A stretch of 64,000 nt of DNA from Xanthomonas hortorum pv. cynarae (GTDB lineage: Bacteria; Pseudomonadota; Gammaproteobacteria; Xanthomonadales; Xanthomonadaceae). The DNA is taken from NCBI RefSeq assembly GCF_002939985.1, contig NZ_MDFM01000004.1, forward strand, positions 109,356-173,355. The letters are read 5' to 3'. The notes beneath the pieces are model-generated. The model was not told where the DNA came from and searched no databases. It saw only the letters and a list, made by a program, of their open reading frames with translations. The position numbers and the translations under genes were made by a program. Numbering within the stretch: position 1 is the stretch's first letter; each line of letters begins with the position of its first letter. Of this stretch, positions 8,596 to 17,098 are shown piece after piece.

Positions 8596-8731
8596 GCGTC
8601 CATCTCCATGTGTGACTGCTCCTCGCACGCGCACAGGCAGTGACCGGGATGCAGTCGTTTCCGAACCCGCGCTCATCATAGAGGAGTGCAGCCGGGTCTG
8701 GCATTGCGGAGACGGTTGAAAAAAAGGACGC

Positions 8732-8763
<32 letters not shown>

Positions 8764-8776
8764 ATGCGTCAAGTCA

Positions 8777-9030
8777 TCAGCTGATCGTGCCTACCAGCTT
8801 CAGGCGCTTGTCTTCCGGCACTTCGCTGTACGCCAGTACCGACAGGGTCGGCACGCTATGGCGAACCAGGCGGGCCAGCGCAGCGCGGACCTGGCCGGGT
8901 ACCAGCACCACTGCCGGTTCGTTGCGGGCTTCCTGCTTGCCGACGCAATCGGCCAGGCTCTGGTGCAGGCGCTCGGCCAGGCCGGGTTCCAGTGCCACGC
9001 CGTTGCCGTGGGTGGATTCCTGCAGCACGC
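8777..9030 (-). repeat. Direct repeat, flhA-proximal copy
   Basis: This is the 3' end of the intact flhA and matches 1493-1746 at 244 of 254 positions by hand alignment. It marks the other edge of the virD4/effector cassette. The match runs exactly from the TGA stop inward. Confidence 0.93.
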
Positions 9031-10870
9031 GCTCCAGCTGCGGGGCCAGCGTGTAGACCGGTAGTTCGGCCGACATGCCGGCGATCTCCTGCACGATGAA
9101 GCGGCCCAGCGAGGTGCGCACTGCGGCGGTGAGGGTGGTCGGGTCCTGGCTGTGCGGGGCATGTTCGACCAGCGCTTCGACGATCTTGCGCAGCTGGCGC
9201 ACCGGGATGCGCTCGATCAGCAGGTTCTGCAATACGCGCACCACCACCGACAGCGGCAGCGCCTTGGGGGTGAGGTCTTCGACCATCTTCGGCGCGGTCT
9301 TGGCCAGGGTTGCCAGCAGTTGCTGCACTTCCTCGTGGCCGAGCAGTTCCGGGGCGTGTTCGCGGATCAGGTGCGACAGGTGGGTGGCAATGACGGTGGC
9401 CGGATCGACCACGGTGTAGCCCATCGATTCGGCATAGGCGCGCTGATGCGGCTGGATCCAGGTGGCGTCCAGGCCGAATGCCGGGTCCTTGCCGGGAATG
9501 CCGTCGAGCTGGCCGAGTGCACCGCCCGGGTCCAGCGCCAGTTCGCGATCGGGATAGATTTCGGCGGTGGCCACCGGCACGCCGTGCACCAGCAGGCGGT
9601 AGGCGTTGGCCGACAGCTCCAGGTTGTCGCGGATATGCACCGGCGGCACCAGAAAGCCGATGTCCTGGGTGAGCTTGCGGCGCACGCCCTTGATGCGCGC
9701 CATCAATTCGCCGCCCTGGTTCTTGTCCACCAGTGGAATCAGCCGGTAGCCCACTTCCAGGCCCAGCGGGTCGATCGGACGCAGCTCGTCCCAGCTCAGC
9801 TCCGAACTGGCCTGGGCGGCAGTGGCCGCGGCGGCGGCCTTGGGGTCGGTGGCGGGGTCGCCGGTGGGCGGGATGACCAGGCTGCGCTTGTACATTTTCC
9901 AGGCGATCACGCCCAGGATCAGGCCCAGCGTCAAAAACGCGACGTTCGGCATGCCCGGCACCAGGCCGACCAGGCCCAGGATGGCCGCGGCCACCGCCAG
10001 TGCGCGGTGCTGGCCGAACACCTGGCTGATCATGGCGCCGCGCATGTCCTGCGCTCGCGAGGCGCGGGTCACCAGCAAGGCCACCGAGGACGACACCAGC
10101 AGGGCCGGCAGCTGCGCCACCAAACCGTCACCGATCGACAGCAGGGTGTAGGTGGACGCGGCATCCACAAAGCTCATGCCGTGCTGGAACATGCCCACCG
10201 CCATGCCGCCGATGAGGTTGATGAACAAAATCATGATGGCGGCGATGGCATCGCCGCGGATGAACTTGTTGGCGCCGTCCATCGCGCCGTAGAAGTCGGC
10301 TTCCTCGCGCACTTCTTCGCGGCGGGCCTTGGCTTCCTCACGCGTCAGCAAACCGGCGTTGAGGTCGGCGTCGATGGCCATCTGCTTGCCGGGCATGGCG
10401 TCCAGGATGAAGCGCGCGGTCACTTCCGACACGCGCCCGGCACCCTTGGTGATGACCACGAAGTTGATGATGGTCAGGATCGCGAACACCACGATACCCA
10501 CCGCGTAATTGCCGCCGATGACGAACTGGCCGAACGCCTCGATGACCTTGCCGGCCGCGGCGTGGCCGTCCTGGCCGTTGATCAGGATCACGCGGCTGGA
10601 GGCCACGTTCAGCGCCAGGCGCAGCATCGTGGTCATCAACAGCACGATCGGGAAAATGGTGAATTCCAGCGGGCGCTGCACGTAGATCACCGCCAGCAGC
10701 ACCATCAGCGAGATGGCGATGTTGAAGGTGAACAAGGCATCCAGCACCGGTGCGGCCAGCGGCACCATCAGCATGGCCAGCATGGCCATCAGCGCCAGCG
10801 GGGCGCCCAGGCCGTTGCGCAGCAACTCCATGATGCGACGGGCATTCAGCGGTGCGGGTTGGGCGCTCAT
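8777..10870 (-). CDS. flhA: Flagellar export protein FlhA
   Basis: FlhA is the large export-gate subunit of the flagellar type III apparatus; its cytoplasmic domain forms the nonameric ring that receives chaperone-substrate complexes. The 697-residue length is normal. The N-terminal half carries the transmembrane helices and a conserved cytoplasmic loop containing GRVSEVTARF, and the C-terminal half is the cytoplasmic domain. The ATG at 10870 overlaps the flhB stop by 4 nt (ATGA), so the pair is translationally coupled. Its last 254 bp recur at 1493-1746. The gene is intact, so the insertion has not broken flagellar export. Confidence 0.98.
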   Translation of the reverse strand: MSAQPAPLNARRIMELLRNGLGAPLALMAMLAMLMVPLAAPVLDALFTFNIAISLMVLLAVIYVQRPLEFTIFPIVLLMTTMLRLALNVASSRVILINGQDGHAAAGKVIEAFGQFVIGGNYAVGIVVFAILTIINFVVITKGAGRVSEVTARFILDAMPGKQMAIDADLNAGLLTREEAKARREEVREEADFYGAMDGANKFIRGDAIAAIMILFINLIGGMAVGMFQHGMSFVDAASTYTLLSIGDGLVAQLPALLVSSSVALLVTRASRAQDMRGAMISQVFGQHRALAVAAAILGLVGLVPGMPNVAFLTLGLILGVIAWKMYKRSLVIPPTGDPATDPKAAAAATAAQASSELSWDELRPIDPLGLEVGYRLIPLVDKNQGGELMARIKGVRRKLTQDIGFLVPPVHIRDNLELSANAYRLLVHGVPVATAEIYPDRELALDPGGALGQLDGIPGKDPAFGLDATWIQPHQRAYAESMGYTVVDPATVIATHLSHLIREHAPELLGHEEVQQLLATLAKTAPKMVEDLTPKALPLSVVVRVLQNLLIERIPVRQLRKIVEALVEHAPHSQDPTTLTAAVRTSLGRFIVQEIAGMSAELPVYTLAPQLERVLQESTHGNGVALEPGLAERLHQSLADCVGKQEARNEPAVVLVPGQVRAALARLVRHSVPTLSVLAYSEVPEDKRLKLVGTIS

Positions 10871-11997
10871 GCGCTGGCTCCCTTGCCGAACTCATCCACT
10901 TCGAGGGAAGGCAATTCCGGCATCGGGCCGCCGTTCCAGCCACGCAACTGGTAGACGTAGGACAGCACCTGGGCCACGACCGAATAGAGTCTCACGGGAA
11001 TTTCCTTGCCAATTTGAGCTTCTCTATACAAGGCGCGTGCCAAAGGAGGGGCGGTGACGATCGCCACCCGGTGTTGTTCGCAGACTTCGCGGATGCGGAA
11101 GGCCATTTCGTCCACGCCCTTGGCCACCACGATCGGGGCGCGCATCTTGCCGCCCTCGTACTTGAGCGCCACCGCGTAGTGGGTCGGATTCATCAGCACC
11201 ACGTCGGCCTTGGGCACCGCTTCCATCATCTGGCGCTGCGACATCTGCATCTGCATCTGGCGGATGCGGCCCTTGACCTCCGGGCTGCCCTCGCTTTCCT
11301 TCATCTCGCGCTTGATCTCTTCGCGGGTCATCTTGAGCTTCCGCATCCAGTTCCACTTCTGGTACGGCGCGTCGATGGCGGCCAGCAGCACCAGCGCACC
11401 GGCGGTGTAGAACAGCAGGCTCTTGGTGAAGTCCAGACCGTTGCCCACGGCCTGTTCCAGCGGCTGGTTCACCAGCGAGCGCAGGCCGTGCAGGCCCTTG
11501 GAGATGCACAGGCTGGCGGCCAGCCCGACGAACAGCAGCCGCAGCACCGACTTGACCAGCTCGGCCAGGCTATTGCTGCCCCACATGCGCTTGATCCCGT
11601 TGGCCGGGTTGAGCTTGTTGAGGTCGGGCATGATCGCCTTGCCGGAGAAGTGCAGACCGCTCATCAGCAGCGGGCCGGCCAGGCCGGCGGCCAGGCAGAT
11701 GCCGATCAGCGGCACCATCACCCACAACAGTTGCAGCAGCAGGTCGCCGAAGTGGCCGAACAGCGCCATCGGGTTTTCACGCATTTTCGGGTCCGGGCTC
11801 AGCGCGGTCTTCATCCAGACGCTGGCGCCATCGCCGATGCCGCGGGCCAGGGCCATCAGTCCGAACACGCCGGCACCGAACACCGCAGCGGTGGACAACT
11901 CGCGCGACTGCGGGATGTTGCCCTGCTCGCGGGCTTCGCGCAGGCGTTTTTCGGTGGGAAGCTCTGTACGTTCGCCGCCGTCTTCGGACTCGGACAT
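10867..11997 (-). CDS. flhB: Flagellar export switch protein FlhB
   Basis: FlhB is an export-gate protein that self-cleaves and switches the apparatus from rod/hook to filament substrates. The protein has 376 residues, with four transmembrane helices in the first half and the autocleavage motif NPTH in MNPTHYAVALKYE. The C-terminal extension ends LEVDEFGKGASA. It is the first gene of the flhB-flhA unit and is preceded by a sigma-54 element at 12030-12045, which gives a leader of about 22 nt. Confidence 0.98.
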   Translation of the reverse strand: MSESEDGGERTELPTEKRLREAREQGNIPQSRELSTAAVFGAGVFGLMALARGIGDGASVWMKTALSPDPKMRENPMALFGHFGDLLLQLLWVMVPLIGICLAAGLAGPLLMSGLHFSGKAIMPDLNKLNPANGIKRMWGSNSLAELVKSVLRLLFVGLAASLCISKGLHGLRSLVNQPLEQAVGNGLDFTKSLLFYTAGALVLLAAIDAPYQKWNWMRKLKMTREEIKREMKESEGSPEVKGRIRQMQMQMSQRQMMEAVPKADVVLMNPTHYAVALKYEGGKMRAPIVVAKGVDEMAFRIREVCEQHRVAIVTAPPLARALYREAQIGKEIPVRLYSVVAQVLSYVYQLRGWNGGPMPELPSLEVDEFGKGASA

Positions 11998-12029
11998 GGA
12001 GGTGCCGGTGACTTGTCAGCCCTGCCTCA

Positions 12030-12045
12030 TGCAAGCGGCGTTCCA
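12030..12045 (-). promoter_or_regulatory. Sigma-54 promoter of flhBA
   Basis: The minus strand reads TGGAACGCCGCTTGCA, with GG-N10-GC spacing and a perfect TTGCA -12 box. The -24 box has A in place of C. Expected transcription start is near 12019. Just upstream (12057-12077) is a GGGATTGGGGAATCGGGA-type sequence, an interspersed motif that recurs near fliQ. Confidence 0.75.
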
Positions 12046-12249
12046 GATTGGTGGGGCTGGGATTGGGGAATCGGGACGCAGCGGCCGCGCGTGGAGCCGC
12101 TGGCGGGGTGTTGTAGTTGGGTGGTTAGCGGGAGGGCCGCAGGTCGGGAATCGGGCGCGAGGGCTGACCAACTGCAGGCTGGGGCTCGGCTCGGTTGGCG
12201 GGTCGTCGAGCGTGGATGCAGGTCTACGGTCGTTTTTGATGCTTTTTGC

Positions 12250-13890
12250 TCAGCTGGCCTGGCGGCGCACGCCATCGCGCTGGGCCACCACTGTTGCGAT
12301 AAAGCGCTCTGCGTCCATTGGCGCGCCCAGCAGATAGCCTTGCAGCTGGTCGCAGCCCAGCCGTTCCAGGGTGTTGCGCTGGGCAGTGGTCTCCACGCCC
12401 TCGGCCACCACCTGCAGGCGCATGGTGTGGGCCAGCGCCACGACAGCAGCGACGATGGCGATGTCTTCGGGGCAGGTGTCCATCGCCTGCACGAAGCTGC
12501 GGTCGATCTTGAGTTCGTGCGCGGGCAGCTTGCGCAGGTAGAGCAGGTTGGAATAGCCGGTGCCGAAATCGTCGATGGCGATGCGCACGCCCAGCGCGTT
12601 GAGCTGGCCGAGCGTGCGCAGGCAGGCGTCGGCGTCGCGCATGGCCATGGTTTCGGTGATTTCCAGGGTGAGCTGGCCAGGCGGAATCAGATGCTCGGCC
12701 AGGGTGGTGGCTACTTCGTCCAGCAGGCTGGGCGAGGCCAGCTGCGTGGCCGAGAGGTTCACCGCCACCCGCCAGTCGCCATGCCCGGCCTCGCGCCAGG
12801 CGCGCATCTGCCGGCAGGCCTGCTGCAGCACCCAGCTGCCGAGCGGGCCGATCATGCCGCTGCGTTCGGCCAGCGGGATGAAGCTGTCCGGCGGCACCAG
12901 GCCGCGTTCGGGATGTTGCCAGCGGATCAGCGCCTCGGCGCCGATCGGGCGGCCATCCTCGGCGCAGTATTTGGGTTGGTAATGCAGCACGAACTGGCCC
13001 AGCTCCAGCGCGCGCGGCAGATCCTGCAGCAGCTGCAGGCGCTCGCGGGTGGTGCCGGTCATCGAGCGCTCGAAGAAGCTGTAGCGGTTGCGCCCGGCCT
13101 GTTTGGCGTGGCGCATCGCCGCATCGGCATGCGTCATCAGCTGATGCTCGCTGCCGGCGTCGTCCGGTCCGGCGTCTTCGGGATATAGCGCAATGCCGAC
13201 GCTGCTGCTCAGGCGCAGCTCCTGGTCGCCGACCAGGAACGGCACCGCCAGCGCCTGCAGCAGATGCGCGGCGATCGCGGCGGCGTCCTCGGGGTCGGCG
13301 ATGTCGGACACCAGCGCGAACTCGTCGGCGCCCAACCGCGCCAGGCTGCCGTTGGCGCGGCGGTGCGCGCTCATACGCCCGGCCACCGCGACCAGCAGCT
13401 GGTCGCCGAACTGGTGCCCGTAGCCGTCGTTGACCGCCTTGAAGCCATCCAGATTGATCAGCATCACCGCAAAGCGCTGCCCGTCGTGCTGGGCGCGGTC
13501 GATGCTCTGCAGCACGTGTTCGTGCAGCAGCACGCGGTTGGGCAGGCGAGTGAGCGGGTCGTGCAGCGCGGCCAGCACCAGCTCGGCATTGGCCTGCGCC
13601 AGCGATTGCGCCAGCACATCGGTGCGCTGCTGGAAGCGCCGCGACAGCACCGAGATCACCAGCGCCAACACCAGCAAGGCCAGCGTCACCACCACCACTA
13701 CTGCGGTCAGCCATGACAATGGCAACTGCGCGCCGGTTGTGGCGACGCAGAGACTCGCTGGTGCGAGATGCGCGGCAGCCGTGCCGTCGGCCCGGATGCA
13801 GCGCGCACGCATGCACGGCGGTTGCGGCACATCGCGCACATCGGCCCGGCAGCCGTTCGCGGCACTGGGGTGATGGGAGTGACTGCTCAT
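12250..13890 (-). CDS. GGDEF-EAL protein, probable c-di-GMP phosphodiesterase
   Basis: This is a 546-residue protein. One transmembrane segment (about 57-83) is followed by a short helix, a GGDEF domain whose active site is degenerate (RLGADEF) and lacks an RxxD inhibition site, and an EAL domain with EALIRW, NLSATQL, EITETMAM, DDFGTGYSN and VVAEGVET all present. It therefore probably hydrolyses c-di-GMP. The ATG overlaps the stop of the upstream GGDEF gene (ATGA). Residues about 36-60 (GTAAAHLAPASLC then the membrane helix) resemble the end of a MHYT sensor, so the gene may be a 5'-truncated MHYT-GGDEF-EAL; that is a tentative reading. Confidence 0.88.
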   Translation of the reverse strand: MSSHSHHPSAANGCRADVRDVPQPPCMRARCIRADGTAAAHLAPASLCVATTGAQLPLSWLTAVVVVVTLALLVLALVISVLSRRFQQRTDVLAQSLAQANAELVLAALHDPLTRLPNRVLLHEHVLQSIDRAQHDGQRFAVMLINLDGFKAVNDGYGHQFGDQLLVAVAGRMSAHRRANGSLARLGADEFALVSDIADPEDAAAIAAHLLQALAVPFLVGDQELRLSSSVGIALYPEDAGPDDAGSEHQLMTHADAAMRHAKQAGRNRYSFFERSMTGTTRERLQLLQDLPRALELGQFVLHYQPKYCAEDGRPIGAEALIRWQHPERGLVPPDSFIPLAERSGMIGPLGSWVLQQACRQMRAWREAGHGDWRVAVNLSATQLASPSLLDEVATTLAEHLIPPGQLTLEITETMAMRDADACLRTLGQLNALGVRIAIDDFGTGYSNLLYLRKLPAHELKIDRSFVQAMDTCPEDIAIVAAVVALAHTMRLQVVAEGVETTAQRNTLERLGCDQLQGYLLGAPMDAERFIATVVAQRDGVRRQAS

Positions 13891-16877
13891 GCCACCGACG
13901 ACGCAGGCTCCTCCGGTTCGATGCGATTGCGTCCGTACCGCTTGGCCCGGTACAGCGCCTCGTCGGCGCGCGCCAGCAGCGTGGCCGCCGTGTCGCCGAT
14001 CCGGAACCAGGCCACACCGACCGAGCAGGTCACCGGTAGCGGGCGGGCGGTGCCCACTTGGTACGGGGCCACGCTGAGCTTTTCGTGGATGGCGCGCAGC
14101 CGGTGCTGGCTGTGTTGCGACATGCCCGGCAGCAACAGCAGCAATTCTTCGCCGCCGTAACGGCCCACGCGGTCCGAATCGCGCAGGCAGGCGGTCAGCC
14201 GCGCGCCGACCTTGGCCAGCACCGCATCGCCGACCAGATGCCCGTGTTCGTCGTTGACCAGCTTGAAGTGGTCCAGGTCGATCAGCACCACCGCCAGCGG
14301 ATGCGCACCGTGGGCACAGGCCTGCAGTTCTTCGGCCATCGCCTCGAGCACGCCGGAGCGATTGAGCAGGCCGGTCAGCGCGTCGTGGCTGGCCTTCAGT
14401 GCCAGCGCCGCGCGGGCGCTTTCCAGCTCGCGTTTTTCACGCTCCAGCTGATAGGTGCGCTCGGCGACCAGCTCGGCGAGCATGCGCTCGCGCGCGACCA
14501 GATGACGGTGCCGCCAGCGCCACAAACCGGCCAGCAGGGCGCTGCCGATCAGCAGATACAGCGCGATTGCCGGCGGGCTGCGCCACCACAGCGGCGCCAC
14601 TGCGAACGGCAGGTCGGCGATCGGCGAGGTGGTGCGTCGGTAGCGGTCCAGCAGCTGCACCTGCAGGCGGAAATGCCCGGACGGCAGCGGCGGTTGGTCG
14701 ATCGACAGCGTGTCGCTCTGGATCCATTCGTTGTGCAGACCGAGCAGGCGATAGCGCACCGTGAGCCGGCTGGGGTCGTCGTAGACCTCCATGCTGGACA
14801 GCTCGATATGCAACGGCCTGTCGCTCCAGGCGAGCAACTGGCCGCGCTGCACCGGCACACCACCGCGGCTGACGCTGTCGATACGCACGCTGGGCTGGCG
14901 CTGATCGAACAGGCGCGCCGGGTCGCGCAGATGGCTCACCCCGCGCGCGGTGCCGATCCACACCGAGCCATCGGGATCTTCGGCAAACGCCGCTTCGGAC
15001 ACGTCGTCCCACAACAGCCCCTGCGACTGCGACAGATGCGCCCAATGCTCGCCGTCGTAGACCTCCACGCCGCGTGCGTGACCCACCCAGACCCGGCCGA
15101 CGCTGTCGCCGCGTAACTGGTACACGCTGACGTCGGCGAGCGCTTCATCGCTGACCGCCTGCAGATCCACTTCTTCGTCCAGCAACAGGCCGTGCCATAG
15201 CCCGGCGCGATAGAACGCCAGCCACACTTCGCCGCTGTCGCTGATATGGAATTTGCTGATCCACGGATCGGAGGCGCCGCCATTGACCTTGACCTTCACC
15301 TTCGACCAGTGCGCGCCCTGCAGCCGGAACAGGCCATTGGCGCTGGACACCCACAACGTGCCGTCGGCAGTCTGCTGGATATCGGTGTAGGCAATGGCCG
15401 GCATCTGGCTCACCAGGTGCAACGTGCCGCCGTCCAGCGGCCGTTCGAGCGCAAACAGGCCACCGGCAGTGAGCACCCACAGCCGGCCCTGGCGGTCGAT
15501 GATCAGACGCCGCCCGGTACGCGGAAGTTTGGCGACCTCGGCGCTGCGGCCATCCGGCCAGTTGCGGCGCACGAAGCCGGCCGAGTTCAGCGTCCACAGG
15601 CTGCCGTCGGCACTGCGCGCCATGCCCACGATCTGGATCCCGGAGTGGGGTAACGCAGCAACGAAGCGCCCTTTCGGGTCGGCCTGGCGACCTACGCCAT
15701 GTTCGTTGCCGACCAGCAGCGCGCCCTGCGCATCGCGGGCGATCGACCAGGTCGGCGCAACCGGCATGCCTTGCGAGGCGTCCCAGTTCTCGATCCACTC
15801 GTAGCCGGCCCAGCGCACCAGGCCTTCGCCGTCCACGGTCATCCAGATGTCGCCGTCGCGGTCCACCACGATGGCATCGCTGCTGCCCGGCGGCAGCCCG
15901 TTCTCGGTGCCGAAACTGCGCCACTGGCCGTTTTCCCAGCGCACAAGTCCGTCGTTGCGGCGCACCAGCACACGTCCCTCGCGGTCGAGCACCAGCGGCG
16001 CCTGTTGCCCGACGGTGCTGCCATCCAGCAACGGCAGCGGCCGCACGCTGAAGGTGCTTGCGCCCGGTGCGCGGTAGAGCAGGGTGCCGGTGCCACGTAC
16101 CGACAATGCGCCGTCGTGGTCGCGCAGCACGCTGTACCAGCGATCTTCCGGCACGCCTTGTTCGGGCCCGTACACCTGCACCTTGCGCTGCGCATCGATG
16201 GCGCATAGCCGCTTGGCACAGCCGGCCCACAAGGTGTCGCCATCCACCGACAGGCTCAACACCTTGGACAACTCGGGCACGCGCACGCGGGTGGCGGTAT
16301 CCAGCAGCGGTTCGCTATGCCAGCGGCCGTTGCCGCGTGCACTCAGCCGCTCCAGCGTGCCGCCATTGGCCAGCACCGTGCCCCACGGCGGGCTGGCCAG
16401 CAGCATGCCTTCCTGCAGATGCTCGGCCTCGTACGGCGCCAGTCTGCGGAAGCCGTGTTCGTTGCCGACGAACAGCGTCTGGAAGCCGGCCACCCACAAC
16501 GTACCGTCGGCGGTTTCGGTCATCGAGCTAATCGATTCGTTGCGCAGGCCATCCAGCACCACCTGCTGAAAGCTGCGCCCATTGAAGCGATACAGGCCGC
16601 TTTCGGTGCACACCCACAGCAACGTGGCGCGGGTCTGCAGCAGGCAGGTGCCGGCCAGCCCGAGCAGACCCTGGTCATGGGCGTAGCGGCGAATGCTTGC
16701 GGTCTGCGCGCCGGCCAGATCGGCCAACGACAGCAACGCCAACAGCAACACCGCGGCAAACGGCGCGCGCCGGCTCGACGACCTCCACTGGCGGTACTCA
16801 CACCCCACGAGCGTTGCACTCTCCCACGCGTCGGCAGGTGTGGTCCGCGCCTTGCGCGGGTGTCTCACGCTTGCCAT
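13887..16877 (-). CDS. Periplasmic beta-propeller sensor diguanylate cyclase (1)
   Basis: This 996-residue protein has a signal or anchor segment around residues 37-57. A large periplasmic region follows, built of two-component-regulator propeller repeats (many D/N-G-x-[IL]-W motifs such as DGDIWM and DGTLWV) and a Y_Y_Y domain. Then come a membrane helix (about 775-795), a coiled coil and a GGDEF domain with active site RYGGEEL and an RxxD inhibition site (RDSD) five residues before it. It should make c-di-GMP in response to a periplasmic ligand. A GTG near 16808 would give a more conventional signal peptide. A tandem paralogue lies upstream and the GGDEF-EAL gene overlaps downstream. Confidence 0.9.
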   Translation of the reverse strand: MASVRHPRKARTTPADAWESATLVGCEYRQWRSSSRRAPFAAVLLLALLSLADLAGAQTASIRRYAHDQGLLGLAGTCLLQTRATLLWVCTESGLYRFNGRSFQQVVLDGLRNESISSMTETADGTLWVAGFQTLFVGNEHGFRRLAPYEAEHLQEGMLLASPPWGTVLANGGTLERLSARGNGRWHSEPLLDTATRVRVPELSKVLSLSVDGDTLWAGCAKRLCAIDAQRKVQVYGPEQGVPEDRWYSVLRDHDGALSVRGTGTLLYRAPGASTFSVRPLPLLDGSTVGQQAPLVLDREGRVLVRRNDGLVRWENGQWRSFGTENGLPPGSSDAIVVDRDGDIWMTVDGEGLVRWAGYEWIENWDASQGMPVAPTWSIARDAQGALLVGNEHGVGRQADPKGRFVAALPHSGIQIVGMARSADGSLWTLNSAGFVRRNWPDGRSAEVAKLPRTGRRLIIDRQGRLWVLTAGGLFALERPLDGGTLHLVSQMPAIAYTDIQQTADGTLWVSSANGLFRLQGAHWSKVKVKVNGGASDPWISKFHISDSGEVWLAFYRAGLWHGLLLDEEVDLQAVSDEALADVSVYQLRGDSVGRVWVGHARGVEVYDGEHWAHLSQSQGLLWDDVSEAAFAEDPDGSVWIGTARGVSHLRDPARLFDQRQPSVRIDSVSRGGVPVQRGQLLAWSDRPLHIELSSMEVYDDPSRLTVRYRLLGLHNEWIQSDTLSIDQPPLPSGHFRLQVQLLDRYRRTTSPIADLPFAVAPLWWRSPPAIALYLLIGSALLAGLWRWRHRHLVARERMLAELVAERTYQLEREKRELESARAALALKASHDALTGLLNRSGVLEAMAEELQACAHGAHPLAVVLIDLDHFKLVNDEHGHLVGDAVLAKVGARLTACLRDSDRVGRYGGEELLLLLPGMSQHSQHRLRAIHEKLSVAPYQVGTARPLPVTCSVGVAWFRIGDTAATLLARADEALYRAKRYGRNRIEPEEPASSVA

Positions 16878-17098
16878 GGGCGGCCCCCATAGTAGGCCGC
16901 AGTAAACCGACTAACGGCTGTTCACGCGTGTTTCTTTAATGCGCGCAGCAACACGATGGCGTGATTGCCGCCCGGCAGTCCATTGCATGCGAGCTCGACA
17001 GGCGCTGGCATCGGTTTGCCGGCAGCGCAGTCGAATCGAGTTGTGCGTTCGCTGGAACGCCGCTTTCGATGTATTTCAAGGCGCTTCGGCGCTAACGC

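Noticed and set aside
9152..10954. Plus-strand open frame of 600 codons opposite flhA
   Set aside because: It is the antisense shadow of a highly conserved gene, with His/Gln/Arg-rich composition typical of GC-rich antisense frames.
10852..13188. Plus-strand open frame of 778 codons
   Set aside because: It runs opposite flhB and the GGDEF-EAL gene, both well supported, and has shadow-like composition.
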